Assembly: GCF_009711165.2 (NCBI RefSeq) | Contig: NZ_WMID02000012.1 | Coordinates: 92,117-156,116 of the forward strand | From: Flavobacterium sp. MC2016-06 | GTDB taxonomy: Bacteria; Bacteroidota; Bacteroidia; Flavobacteriales; Flavobacteriaceae | Length of the DNA: 64,000 bases | Direction: 5' to 3' | In this document: piece after piece, positions 31,275 through 40,362 of the stretch | Layout of the letters: the number at the start of each line of letters is the position of its first letter | Position numbering within the stretch: the stretch's first letter is position 1 | Position numbers and translations under genes: made by a program | The notes under the pieces: generated by a model | Told to the model about the DNA's origin: nothing | Database searches by the model: none | The model's input: the letters and a program-made list of their open reading frames with translations, nothing else

Positions 31275-32618
31275 TTATAAAACTCTAACACTATTAGGCT
31301 GTGTAGTCTCAAATTCCTTAATAGTAATATTGTAAACATTTGAAGAAGGATTTTGAGAATAGTAATTTTCAATATAACCGCCAATAATATAAAGTTTGTT
31401 ATCATAATAATACATTGCAGCATTTTTTAATCCCAACTCAACAGTATATTCTTTCAGTTGTTTAGATTTTGTATTATACAGGTATATTTTTCTATTTTCA
31501 AAAAAGTAAATAGTATTATCAGAGTACGCAACAGCGGGTCTTTCTAATCCAGAAAGTAATTTGCCCTCCGTTTCCCATTTTTCTGTAGCTAAATCAAAAG
31601 TTTGAATTTCAGACAATGGCTTACCATTATCGCCGCCAATCAGATAGATTTTATTATCAATTAAAACACCATTTGCCTCTTCGGCCGTTGGCATATCTGC
31701 AAGTTCATACCAATATCCAGAACTAATGTTGTAAAGATGTACTTTATTAGAATATTGTTTGATCCCTTTTGCATTCAGTTTTGTAGAACCTCCCATGACA
31801 ATAATATTGTCTTTATAAGTAAAAGAAGCGGCATTAATGGCTTGATGCGGATTTGTTTTGTCAATCGCAATTGTTTGCTTGTTAAGATCAAAAACCTCAA
31901 TCTGATCCTCAAGATATTCAAATACTCCATTAGTAGAAGATCTTTTTCCGCCTATCGCATAAATTGTATTGTTGTAATAATTCAGATTTTGATAAGCCCT
32001 TTTTTTGAATTTTAATTCTGAAGTTTCCCAAGTATCAGTTTTAATGTTGTAAATCAGTAATTTATCTTTGTAAAATTGACCTCCAACTTGAAATTGGAGT
32101 TCTCTGAGGTAATCTGCCATGGTAAAATCAGGTTTTTCCATTCTAATTTTATCCCAAGCATTTACAGAATAACTAGCATCACCGCCAAGAACATAAATTT
32201 TATCATCCTTTAAAACAGACCCAAAAGAGTAAATACCATATTTTAACGATGCCGATTTCTCAAAATGAAGTTTAGATTTCAGCTTTTTCTTAGGATCAAT
32301 TTGAATCGTTAATCCGCTTAAATTCTCAACATCTTCAGGAAGAGAAATAATAAAATTTAAACTCTTTAAGTCGTTTACAGCAATTTTTGTAGTAATGTAT
32401 CCAATATGAGAAAGCTGAATGGTGTCGTTTTCTTTTGCCGTAAGATTTAGTGAAAATTCCCCCTTCTCGTTAGTCAAAGTTCCTGTTTTATTATGAAGTG
32501 CATAAACATTAACATCATCAATTGGAGAATTATCTTTTTGAGAAACTATAATACCTTTAGTGTTTTGAGCAAGCGAAAACAGTGGTAAAAAGGCTAAAAT
32601 AATAAAGGATTTCAGCAT
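31275..32618 (-). CDS. Exported kelch-repeat protein with carboxypeptidase-like regulatory domain
   Basis: The protein has 447 aa. A signal peptide (FIILAFLPLFSLAQ) is followed by a carboxypeptidase D-like beta-sandwich at about 20-95 (KGIIVSQKDNSPIDDVNVYA, TLTNEKGEFSLNL). A six-bladed kelch propeller occupies about 120-430, with repeated units such as DKIYVLGGDASY, NTIYAIGGKRSS, NIIVMGGSTK, NKIYLIGGD and NKLYIIGGYIE. Kelch propellers bind proteins or glycans. It is probably periplasmic or surface-located. No partner is encoded next door and its binding target is unknown. Confidence 0.85.
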   Translation of the reverse strand: MLKSFIILAFLPLFSLAQNTKGIIVSQKDNSPIDDVNVYALHNKTGTLTNEKGEFSLNLTAKENDTIQLSHIGYITTKIAVNDLKSLNFIISLPEDVENLSGLTIQIDPKKKLKSKLHFEKSASLKYGIYSFGSVLKDDKIYVLGGDASYSVNAWDKIRMEKPDFTMADYLRELQFQVGGQFYKDKLLIYNIKTDTWETSELKFKKRAYQNLNYYNNTIYAIGGKRSSTNGVFEYLEDQIEVFDLNKQTIAIDKTNPHQAINAASFTYKDNIIVMGGSTKLNAKGIKQYSNKVHLYNISSGYWYELADMPTAEEANGVLIDNKIYLIGGDNGKPLSEIQTFDLATEKWETEGKLLSGLERPAVAYSDNTIYFFENRKIYLYNTKSKQLKEYTVELGLKNAAMYYYDNKLYIIGGYIENYYSQNPSSNVYNITIKEFETTQPNSVRVL

Positions 32619-32843
32619 AGATTTTTTGTTTAAGGTTAGTTTTTAATACAGAAAAAATATTTTTATGTAAAAAATTGGTTTCGAGATAGTTGCTCAATTT
32701 CTATGCCGAATTTGTTAATTTGAACCTAAAGAGTTGTTAAAAAACGTGCTTTTTTTACTTTAAAAAGTTAAATTCGCTTAATCGGCAATAGAAATTATGT
32801 TTATTTGCAAAACATAAAATTAGTAAAAAAAATCCCTCAAATA

Positions 32844-34007
32844 ATGATTTTTAGGTTAACAGTTATATTATTCTTTTTTAGTTTAAGTATTTTTTCTCAA
32901 GAAAAGTACATAAAGCATACGGTCTCAAAAGGTGATAATTTAACTGCAATAGCTAAAAAATACGGTATAAAAGCAAAAGACATTCAAGAAGCAAATCCCA
33001 ATGCGCCTAAGGTTTTAAAACTGAATTCGGTTTTGTTGATTCCTAATAAAAATCAAGTAGTGGAGACAAAGCCAGCAGAAAAGGCTGTCAATACTAATAC
33101 TCCAGGTTCTCATGAAGTTTTGCCAAAAGAAACACTTTGGGGAATATCAAAAAAATATAATGTCTCTGTAGATGATCTAAAAAAAGCAAACCCGCTTTTA
33201 GAGACAGAAGGTTTAAAAATAGGACAACAAATTAATATCCCATCAGAGTCTAATACTTCAAATATAGTTGCATCAGCTGATAAATCTATAGAAAAAACTC
33301 TAGAAAAACCAGTTGAAAAACCTGTAATTACGACTGATGTTGAGGTTTTTAGAGAGGTTTTGCCAAAAGAAACAAAATACGGAATTTCTAAAGAATACGG
33401 AATTACTGTTGCTGAATTAGAACGACAAAATCCTGCTATTAAAGGAAAAACTCCAGCAGGTTATCTTTTAAAAATTAAAATACCAAAAGAAAGAGCCGAT
33501 GCAATAGAAGCAGCAAAAGCAGGTCAGGTAGTAAAAGATACAACGACAGTTTATTCAGGACAAATTGCTCAAAATAATCCTGAAATAAAAAGAGATTCAA
33601 CTTATGTCTACAACGGTAGTCATTCTGACTTAATCGATGGGCTTATTGAAAATGCTACTCAAAACATAGGAACTAGATATAGATCAGGCGGAACTACTAA
33701 AGCTGGTTTTGATTGTTCTGGATTAATGATTTCTACTTTTGGCAGTTTTTCTATAAAATTACCGCGGAGCTCAATAGAACAATCTCGAATTGGGACTGTA
33801 GTTAACAGTCAAGAAGCTCAAAAAGGAGATTTGATTTTTTTTAGGACAAACGGAAGGCGCCAAATTAACCATGTTGGGATGGTAGTTGACGTAGTTGATG
33901 GAGAAATTAAATTTGTCCATTCTTCAATTCATGGAGGAGTTATGATTTCTTCAACAAGAGAATCGTATTACGAAAGAGCTTTTTCTCAAGTAAACCGCGT
34001 TTTTTAG
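32844..34007 (+). CDS. LysM-NlpC/P60 peptidoglycan hydrolase
   Basis: The protein has 387 aa from the ATG at 32844, which gives a clean signal peptide (IFRLTVILFFFSLSIFSQ); the upstream TTG start would fall in a promoter-like TTTATTTG. Two clear LysM domains (HTVSKGDNLTAIAKKYGI, HEVLPKETLWGISKKYNV) and a third weaker one (REVLPKETKYGISKEYGI) precede the catalytic NlpC/P60 domain at about 265-387. The latter has FDCSGLM (Cys), INHVGMVVD (His) and FVHSSIHGG. Such enzymes cut peptidoglycan stem peptides. Confidence 0.92.
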   Translation: MIFRLTVILFFFSLSIFSQEKYIKHTVSKGDNLTAIAKKYGIKAKDIQEANPNAPKVLKLNSVLLIPNKNQVVETKPAEKAVNTNTPGSHEVLPKETLWGISKKYNVSVDDLKKANPLLETEGLKIGQQINIPSESNTSNIVASADKSIEKTLEKPVEKPVITTDVEVFREVLPKETKYGISKEYGITVAELERQNPAIKGKTPAGYLLKIKIPKERADAIEAAKAGQVVKDTTTVYSGQIAQNNPEIKRDSTYVYNGSHSDLIDGLIENATQNIGTRYRSGGTTKAGFDCSGLMISTFGSFSIKLPRSSIEQSRIGTVVNSQEAQKGDLIFFRTNGRRQINHVGMVVDVVDGEIKFVHSSIHGGVMISSTRESYYERAFSQVNRVF

Positions 34008-34026
34008 AATAGCTTTTTAAAGACGA

Positions 34027-34422
34027 TTAAGTATCTAAACAGATCCGTTTCTTAAATTCTTCGATAGGAAAAGGTTTGCAAAGCAAGTCTTTTACATAAT
34101 TATTACGCTCAATTTTATTTATTTCTTCTGGATCTAAAGTAGAAGAAAGTACATAAATTTGAACTTCCTTTTTAAACTCGTCGTTTAATTTATCATATTC
34201 ATCCAAAAACTCAAAACCATCCATAATAGGCATTTGTATGTCTAAAAGAATGATAAGTGATTGTCCTAGATTTAAATGATTTGTAATCCATTGCATTCCT
34301 TCTTTGCCATTATTAGTAATTGCAACATCTTTAATATCAAGCACTTTTTTTAGCAGCTCTGTAGTTACGAGCTGGTCAATCAAATTATCTTCGATAAGTA
34401 AAAATTTTGGTTTATATTCCAT
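34027..34422 (-). CDS. Single-domain (CheY-like) response regulator
   Basis: The protein has 131 aa from the ATG at 34422 and is only a receiver domain. Visible are the acidic pair in FLLIEDNLIDQ, the phospho-acceptor Asp in ILLDIQMPIMDG, Ser/Thr in VLSST and the conserved Lys in LCKPF. There is no output domain, so it must act through protein contacts. It overlaps the 3' end of the histidine-kinase gene by about 11 bases, which suggests coupled translation and a cognate pair. Confidence 0.9.
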   Translation of the reverse strand: MEYKPKFLLIEDNLIDQLVTTELLKKVLDIKDVAITNNGKEGMQWITNHLNLGQSLIILLDIQMPIMDGFEFLDEYDKLNDEFKKEVQIYVLSSTLDPEEINKIERNNYVKDLLCKPFPIEEFKKRICLDT

Positions 34423-35836
34423 AAACATTTGGTATTGTAACAATAAATTTGCTGCCAATATTATTTTCAGATGAAACAGCAATACTGCCTTTTATGTTTT
34501 CTACAGCCTCTTTTACAATATAAAGCCCCAATCCAGAACCTTTGTTTTTGTTTGTGCCAAAATACATTTCAAAAATACGATCTCTAAATTCATCTTTAAT
34601 CCCAATGCCATTGTCTGAAATTTCGATATTATGAAAACCCTCTTTAAAATAAGTTTTAATAGAGATCATCATTTCTTGTTTGCTTACATCAGCATATTTT
34701 ATTGCATTTGACATTAGATTGTTTATAATAATTTTTAATCGAAGGCTGTCACTTTGAATTTCGTCTATCAATAAATCTTTGGTTATTGTAATTTTACTTG
34801 CATTTTCTATATACATCATTTGCGAGATAGCTTCGTCAAAAAGCTCTTTAAGACTCACAGGCTCTATTATAATTTGTTTTCTTTTATTTTTAGAATAATC
34901 AATAATGTCATTTATAAATTGATCTTGCTTTACCAAGCTTTTACTCATTAAATTCAGATAATCTCTAATCTGGTCAACATCATTTTCTAACTTCGTAATT
35001 TCAATTAATCCTTGTAAAGAAGTTATAGGAGATCTTAAATCATGTGAAGCACTATAAACAAAACGATCAAGTTCGTGATTGACTAATGAAAGATTTTCAT
35101 TCTTTGCTTCAATCTCTTTTTTAGATGTTAAAAGTCTTTTTACCATTATAGAATAGTAACAGCTTACACTGCAGATAATAATTAGTATAAAAACAATATT
35201 CATAATGATTAACATACTCTTAATTTCTCGTGTTCCTTTACCCAGAGTATTCAAAAAATTAAGTTCGTTAATAGTAAGCTTATCACTTATATAAGTAATT
35301 TGTTTTAGGAATTTTTTTTGATCATTTTCTGTTAATATATTGTGTTTGATTTTGGCATCAATTTGCGTTCCTATAATAAATAATTCATTGATTAAAGTAT
35401 CGCCTTGATTCCATTCATGAATAGCTTTTGCGAAAAAAGGCATGTTTTTAAAATTTACAAACAGCCAGACAAGATCATCGAGATCATCTTTATCATTTCG
35501 TCCTATTAGAAAACCTTTTCTAGCGGCTTCATTATCGCCAACTTTTATAAGTGTTTCGCGCGCAAGACCATCGCCCTGCGGTACTTTTAATTCCTCAATA
35601 TATGATTTCCATTTCTTTTGGTCCTGAGTATAGAGATAAGTAATAAGATATCTAGAAGCATCTTTTTGTCCTTTTGAATAATGTGATTCACCATTTATAT
35701 AAGCTCTAGTAGCAGACAAAATTTTGATCGTAAAAAAATTAATACAGATTAATAAAGCACAGGAAATAAAAACAATAAGTAAAAGAACAAAGACATTAGG
35801 GAGTCGCAATTTTTTTAAAAATGTGCCTTTAGACAT
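34412..35836 (-). CDS. Membrane sensor histidine kinase
   Basis: The protein has 474 aa. Two membrane helices (about 15-37 and 208-232) flank a mostly helical extracytoplasmic sensor of about 170 residues that I cannot assign to a named ligand family. The kinase core has the H-box SASHDLRSPITSLQ, N-box NNLMSNAIKYAD, G1 DNGIGIKDEFRD and G2 GSGLGLYIVKEAV, so it should be active. The overlapping downstream CheY-like gene is its likely phosphorylation partner. Confidence 0.92.
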   Translation of the reverse strand: MSKGTFLKKLRLPNVFVLLLIVFISCALLICINFFTIKILSATRAYINGESHYSKGQKDASRYLITYLYTQDQKKWKSYIEELKVPQGDGLARETLIKVGDNEAARKGFLIGRNDKDDLDDLVWLFVNFKNMPFFAKAIHEWNQGDTLINELFIIGTQIDAKIKHNILTENDQKKFLKQITYISDKLTINELNFLNTLGKGTREIKSMLIIMNIVFILIIICSVSCYYSIMVKRLLTSKKEIEAKNENLSLVNHELDRFVYSASHDLRSPITSLQGLIEITKLENDVDQIRDYLNLMSKSLVKQDQFINDIIDYSKNKRKQIIIEPVSLKELFDEAISQMMYIENASKITITKDLLIDEIQSDSLRLKIIINNLMSNAIKYADVSKQEMMISIKTYFKEGFHNIEISDNGIGIKDEFRDRIFEMYFGTNKNKGSGLGLYIVKEAVENIKGSIAVSSENNIGSKFIVTIPNVYGI

Positions 35837-36291
35837 AACTTCTCAGATTAGTAGGTTAATAATGAAGTGCGATTCGTTTGTCGATTTTTAGTGATGTATA
35901 AATAATGCTTTGGGGAAAGATTATTTACAGTCTTTAATTAAACAATTGTTAAAATATTTTTTCAAAAATAGAATGATGCAAAATTGATTTAACCAAATAT
36001 AATAAAATTTATCTTATAGAATTGAAAAAAATAAATTATTAAAAAAATATTTAAAGCTTCTGTTTTTTAAATATAAAACTTTGATTTTTAGCATTTTGTA
36101 ATTTATTGTTGGTTTTTGTTTTTTTTGATTCATTTATACAAACTTGGTTTTTAAGATCTATAAAAAATGAAAAAATCATATAAAAAATATAATTGTAAAT
36201 CTAAATTGGAATAAAAATCAACTTTTTTGTTTAACATTTTAAAAATATGATTAATGCCGAAATATAGCATTATATTTATTTCTCTAAATGC
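35837..36291. other. 455-base gap with no gene
   Basis: Extremely AT-rich, with long A and T runs and no convincing open frame, promoter box or terminator on either strand. It lies upstream of the histidine kinase and downstream of the methyltransferase, both on the minus strand. Confidence 0.5.
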
Positions 36292-37050
36292 TTAAAAAGA
36301 AGCATACAAAATCAATCGTTTGAAAGCATAAATCGACGGAACAGTTGGGAAGTATTTATCAATTCTTCTTTTAAATTCAGTAGTCAATTCTTCAAATTCA
36401 ACTGTATTTAGACGTTCTTGATAAACAGTAAGCGCAGAACCAGAAATAAAGTCAAAAAAATCATCTTTTTCATTAGAAATAAGCGGATACACTTTTTCAT
36501 ATAAAACCAAATTCTTTCCGCCATTCTCAAAAAGAATCTTAGCATATTCATCTAAAGTCAGAACAGGAGAAGGACGCGTCCAGTTCTTTAAATAAGAAGC
36601 AAAAGGCTCTTCTTGAACTAAATTCAATAGTATTTTATTAAGAACATTTTCGTTTTGTTGCGGCATTTGTACAGCCAATTGTCCCCCAGAATTAATACGA
36701 GAAATTATCTTAGGAAAAAGCTCATAGTGATCATCAATCCATTGCAATGCAGCATTAGAAAAAATTAAATCCCACTTAGTTTCTTCTTTCAATAAGTCAG
36801 TAATAGACAATTTTCTAAATTCAAGATTTGCCTGACTCGGTGCTTTCGCCAGCATCTCTGCAGAAGAATCTACCCCAAGCACAGTCGAATTCGTAAATAA
36901 ATCATATAGTTTTTTAGTCAGCTCGCCAGTACCGCAGCCTAAGTCAATAATTTTAAGATTGGGCTTGTTAATTATATGAGAAGTAAGATCTCCAAAAGGC
37001 TTAAAACGGTCCTCTTTAAATTCGTTGTATTTTTTTGGATCCCAAGTCAT
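36292..37050 (-). CDS. tam: SAM-dependent methyltransferase, trans-aconitate 2-methyltransferase-like
   Basis: The protein has 252 aa. It begins MTWDPKKYNEFKEDR and has the SAM motif IIDLGCGTGELTKKL, then GVDSSAEML, the SNAALQWIDDHYELF post-motif and a C-terminal YAFKRLILYA. These match the Tam family. Tam methylates trans-aconitate, a spontaneous by-product and inhibitor of aconitase. Two aconitase genes lie 5-11 kb away, which fits but does not prove the substrate. A general class I methyltransferase is the alternative. Confidence 0.8.
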   Translation of the reverse strand: MTWDPKKYNEFKEDRFKPFGDLTSHIINKPNLKIIDLGCGTGELTKKLYDLFTNSTVLGVDSSAEMLAKAPSQANLEFRKLSITDLLKEETKWDLIFSNAALQWIDDHYELFPKIISRINSGGQLAVQMPQQNENVLNKILLNLVQEEPFASYLKNWTRPSPVLTLDEYAKILFENGGKNLVLYEKVYPLISNEKDDFFDFISGSALTVYQERLNTVEFEELTTEFKRRIDKYFPTVPSIYAFKRLILYASF

Positions 37051-37108
37051 AATAATGTTGATTTAGATTGTTTTTTAATCTATCTCTAATTTACGGAATT
37101 TCTTTAGA

Positions 37109-37459
37109 CTAAGAGTTAAGATTAATTAAACCTCTAAAAAATTGAATACCGCCAAATACAATAGCTCCCCAGAATATAAAACCTATATGAGACAGTGTCA
37201 AAGCAGTTCCGCCAATGCACCATAATGCACCGTAAAGCATATCTTTTTTTGCTTGTTCGTGTACAGCTTCTTGTTGCGCATCTTGTATTTGAGTTTCTAA
37301 TTTTTCTATAAGCATTGATGCTATTTCGGTGCTTACTCCTTGCTCTATTAATGCGTTTTTGGCTTCGTAACCAGATTTATTTTGATTTAAAATAAGGTTT
37401 GCAGCAAAATTGTAATGCTGATTAATTAATTCTTGAGATTCGATGACGGTTGTTTCCAT
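37109..37459 (-). CDS. Small membrane protein, function unknown
   Basis: The protein has 116 aa from the ATG at 37459. The first 75 residues are helical and acidic/polar (QELINQHYNFAANLILNQ...EIASMLIEKLETQIQDAQQEA). Then come two short hydrophobic segments (YGALWCIGGTALTLSHIG and FIFWGAIVFGGIQFF), probably a membrane hairpin. I do not recognise a family with a known role. A -7 box (37536-37543) about 75 bases upstream suggests a transcript of its own. It may run into the methyltransferase gene 58 bases downstream. Confidence 0.65.
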   Translation of the reverse strand: METTVIESQELINQHYNFAANLILNQNKSGYEAKNALIEQGVSTEIASMLIEKLETQIQDAQQEAVHEQAKKDMLYGALWCIGGTALTLSHIGFIFWGAIVFGGIQFFRGLINLNS

Positions 37460-37535
37460 AGTGGTCAATTTTGGTTAGTTACTTAAAATTTGGTTGTTTT
37501 TGGGTTTTTAATAAAAAATCTTATTTTTTGATTTT

Positions 37536-37543
37536 CAAATATA
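37536..37543 (-). promoter_or_regulatory. -7 element upstream of the small membrane protein gene
   Basis: On the minus strand this reads TATATTTG (TAnnTTTG). No matching TTG at the normal distance was found. Confidence 0.4.
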
Positions 37544-37629
37544 AATAGTTGTGAATTTATAATTTTACGGTAAGTCGTAAAAGCTCTTTTTATTTATGAA
37601 AAATCTATAAATGAGTACCTTATGAAAAC

Positions 37630-37854
37630 GATTTGCGTGAGGGATAGAGGCCAATGTTATTAAGTTAAGGTTTTATTTCACGCAGATTCGGCAGATTTTT
37701 TTATTCTTTTTCCGCTAAAATCTGCTAAATCTGCGTGAGACTTTTTTTAAATAAGCTTTAACTTAATGACATTGGGGTAGAGGCGGTATCCTTTTGTAAA
37801 GCGAAACGGAACAAAAGATAAAGCCGATAGCCCGGCCCAGAGGGACACGCCCAA
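37630..37854. repeat. Interspersed intergenic repeat, family A, copy 2 (reverse orientation, interrupted)
   Basis: The right part contains GGCGGTATCCTTTTGT and AACAAAAGATAAAGCC, the reverse complement of the family A core. The left part (TTGCGTGAGGGATAGAGG) continues the same repeat but is separated from it by a 125-base inverted-repeat element (37651-37775). The rest of the 37460-38034 gap shows only AATTTGGAATTT-type low-complexity words before the permease gene. Confidence 0.75.
37651..37777. mobile_element. MITE-like inverted-repeat element inserted in repeat A
   Basis: The ends are inverted copies: CCAATGTTATTAAGTTAA at the left and TTAACTTAATGACATTGG at the right (one mismatch). An inner pair is TCACGCAGATT...AATCTGCGTGAG. 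TAGAGG occurs directly before the left end and two bases after the right end, as expected for a target duplication. It is too short to encode a protein, so any movement would need a transposase from elsewhere. Confidence 0.6.
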
Positions 37855-38034
37855 AATATTCTCATTATTAAACTTCTTTTTAATTGCAGAAGTATTTAAA
37901 AGGACTCCTATTTTTCTTTTTAGAAAGGAGATTTAGGATGTTTGGAATTTGGAATTTTAATATTTGGAATTTCATAACTTGATTCTAAATTTTCAGAAAA
38001 AAGTATATCTTTAGCCAACTCAAAAAACAAAATA

Positions 38035-39447
38035 ATGGAAGAAAATAACCATGAACATTTTAAAAGAGAATTAGGATTATTAGACGGAACGATGCTGGTT
38101 GTAGGGTCTATGATTGGTTCTGGAATATTTATCGTAAGTGCTGATATTGCGAGACAAGTTGGTTCTGCTGGATGGCTGACACTGATTTGGCTTATATCGG
38201 GTTTGATTACTATTATTGCTGCTGTAAGTTATGGCGAATTGAGTGCAATGTTTCCTAAAGCAGGAGGGCAGTACGTGTACCTAAAAGAGGCTTACAATAA
38301 ATTGATTGCTTTTTTGTACGGCTGGAGTTTTTTTGCAGTAATCCAGACCGGAACTATTGCTGCCGTTGGTGTGGCTTTCTCAAAGTTTGCTGCTTATCTT
38401 TATGAGCCGTTGAGTGACGAGAATATTTTGTTTACGATGGGCGCTTTTAAACTTAATGCGGCTCAGATTGTTTCGATTTTTACAATTGTTCTGCTAACAT
38501 ATATTAACAGCCGTGGTGTGAAAAACGGAAAAATTCTGCAGACGGTTCTTACCATAATCAAAATTTTATCATTGCTTGGATTAATCGTTTTTGGATTAAC
38601 GCTAGCGGCAAAAGCTTCGGTTTGGGATGCAAACTGGACTGATGCTTGGACTACACGTTCTTATAATGCTGAAACCTCTTCTTGGCTGCCAATTAGCGGA
38701 ACAGCTTTGATTACTGGAATATCGGCTGCAATGGTGGGATCTTTATTCTCGAGCGATGCTTGGAACGGAGTTACTTTTATTGCAGGAGAAATTAAAAACC
38801 CAAAACGTAATGTTGGATTCAGTTTGTTTCTAGGAACTTTTATTGTGACGATTATTTATGTATTGACTAATTTAATGTACTTGGCTGTAGTTCCGCTTAA
38901 TGAAATTGCAACGGCAAAATCAGATCGTGTAGCCGTTGTGGCTTCTCAGTATATTTTTGGTGATATTGGTACATTGATTATTGCGATCATGATTATGATT
39001 TCGACTTTTGCCTGCAATAACGGATTAATTATGGCTGGTGCAAGAGTATATTATACAATGGCAACTGATGGTTTGTTCTTTAAAAAAGCAGCTGTTTTAA
39101 ACGAATCCAGTGTTCCTGCTTGGGCACTTTGGGCACAATGTATTTGGGCTTCGGCTTTATGTCTTACTGGAAAATACGGTGATTTATTGGACTTTGTAAT
39201 TATCATTGTTTTGATTTTTTACATTTTAACGATCTACGGAATTTTTATTCTGCGTAAAAAAATGCCAGATGCCGAAAGACCTTATAAAGCTTTTGGATAT
39301 CCTTTTTTACCAATGTTGTATATCATAATTGCTTCTGCAGTTTGTATCTCTTTATTGTTTACAAAATTTTCAACTTGCGGCTGGGGAGTTTTAATCATGC
39401 TGGCTGGAATTCCAGTTTATTATTTAACGAAACCGAAGGAGTCTTAA
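38035..39447 (+). CDS. APC-superfamily amino acid permease
   Basis: The protein has 470 aa and about 12 membrane helices. The N-terminal consensus helix LLDGTMLVVGSMIGSGIFIVSA, FPKAGGQYVYLKEAY and the later SSDAWNGVTFIAGEIKNPKRN are characteristic of the APC/LAT-like amino acid transporters. Substrate specificity cannot be read from the sequence. It stands alone. A TATCTTTA sequence about 25 bases upstream is a near match to the -7 box. A strong terminator lies about 95 bases after the stop. Confidence 0.9.
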   Translation: MEENNHEHFKRELGLLDGTMLVVGSMIGSGIFIVSADIARQVGSAGWLTLIWLISGLITIIAAVSYGELSAMFPKAGGQYVYLKEAYNKLIAFLYGWSFFAVIQTGTIAAVGVAFSKFAAYLYEPLSDENILFTMGAFKLNAAQIVSIFTIVLLTYINSRGVKNGKILQTVLTIIKILSLLGLIVFGLTLAAKASVWDANWTDAWTTRSYNAETSSWLPISGTALITGISAAMVGSLFSSDAWNGVTFIAGEIKNPKRNVGFSLFLGTFIVTIIYVLTNLMYLAVVPLNEIATAKSDRVAVVASQYIFGDIGTLIIAIMIMISTFACNNGLIMAGARVYYTMATDGLFFKKAAVLNESSVPAWALWAQCIWASALCLTGKYGDLLDFVIIIVLIFYILTIYGIFILRKKMPDAERPYKAFGYPFLPMLYIIIASAVCISLLFTKFSTCGWGVLIMLAGIPVYYLTKPKES

Positions 39448-39541
39448 AAAGTTGTTGATATTCTGAGGTTTTTTGTTTCAAGTTTCAGGTTTCAAGTTGA
39501 CAAACTTTTTAATTTCAAAACTATAAAAAAACATGTTATAG

Positions 39542-39569
39542 AGCGCCTTGTTACAAGGCGCTTTTTTTG
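39542..39569 (+). terminator. Terminator downstream of the permease
   Basis: AGCGCCTTG, TTA, CAAGGCGCT followed by seven T residues. The spacer before it holds a degenerate AATCTGTTGAATCC-type repeat fragment after it (39605-39645). Confidence 0.9.
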
Positions 39570-39658
39570 TGATAAAAATTACACATAATTGATTATAAAA
39601 GAAACCTGTGAGAATCTGTTGAATCCGTTTAATCCGTGTACAAGAATTTAAGCATAAA

Positions 39659-39697
39659 AAAACGACATTACTTTACAAATAAAGCAATGTCGTTTAA
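39659..39697 (-). terminator. Terminator of the DUF1810 gene and its operon
   Basis: AAACGACATT(A/G)CTTTA pairs with its complement around TTTG; on the minus strand a T run follows. It lies 30 bases past the DUF1810 stop. Confidence 0.85.
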
Positions 39698-39726
39698 ATT
39701 AAATAATCAATTGAAATACAAGTAAT

Positions 39727-40188
39727 CTAAACTACTTCATGCTCAACAGAAGATTTTATTGTTGAATTAATAATAGACATAGTAAGCGGATCTAATTCGC
39801 CAGAGAAAAAGGCATCCAATACATTTTGAAATATAGGATTAGTATTCTCTACCAAGAAAAAAAGAGTCATACAAGAGCGTAATTTGCGAGCATCTAAGTC
39901 TCCTAAAATAGCTTCGGCCGATTTTTTACTGAAGGTTAATAAAAGCTCAGAAATTTCGATAAGATGTTTCCCTAATATAGGATGCTCTAAAAATTCGGCA
40001 GCTTCTTTTAGATCGTTAATGGCATAATAATTTGCAGTATCACTTGTACCCAATCCTTTAATTTGTGGAAAAATAAACCACATCCAGTGTGTTTCTTTTT
40101 TTCCTTTATTAATTTCAGAAAGAGCAGTAAGATAAAGTTTGTTTTGCGCATCTAAAAAACGCATTAAATCATTGTTTGAGTATGACAT
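39727..40188 (-). CDS. DUF1810 family protein
   Basis: The protein has 153 aa. The segments MRFLDAQNKLYLTALSEINKGKKETHWMWFIFPQ and GLGTSDTANYYAI, the HPILGKHLIEI stretch and LDARKLRSCMTLF are characteristic of DUF1810, a helical soluble family of unknown biochemical function. It is the last minus-strand gene of a group that includes alkB, an exonuclease fusion and umuDC. It has its own -7 box (40218-40225), so co-regulation with that group is uncertain. Confidence 0.88.
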   Translation of the reverse strand: MSYSNNDLMRFLDAQNKLYLTALSEINKGKKETHWMWFIFPQIKGLGTSDTANYYAINDLKEAAEFLEHPILGKHLIEISELLLTFSKKSAEAILGDLDARKLRSCMTLFFLVENTNPIFQNVLDAFFSGELDPLTMSIINSTIKSSVEHEVV

Positions 40189-40217
40189 TTTGGAAATAAA
40201 TTTTTAAAAAAGGGTTG

Positions 40218-40225
40218 CAAAAGTA
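40218..40225 (-). promoter_or_regulatory. -7 element of the DUF1810 gene
   Basis: On the minus strand TACTTTTG, 30 bases upstream of the start codon. It is preceded by no clear TTG. Confidence 0.5.
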
Positions 40226-40362
40226 CTTAAAAATATAGGTTCTGCCTAATAAAAGGTTCCGGTATCGATTATTTTAACTTTTTAGGGGAGAAAAAGTCTA
40301 CTATAATTGCAGGACAAAATAAAGACTGTTAATCGCTGAAATTTAAAGGAATAGCGCATGAA

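Noticed and set aside
36292..37050. Horizontal transfer of the methyltransferase gene
   Set aside because: Base composition and codon use look like the neighbours; flanking AT-rich DNA alone is not evidence of transfer.
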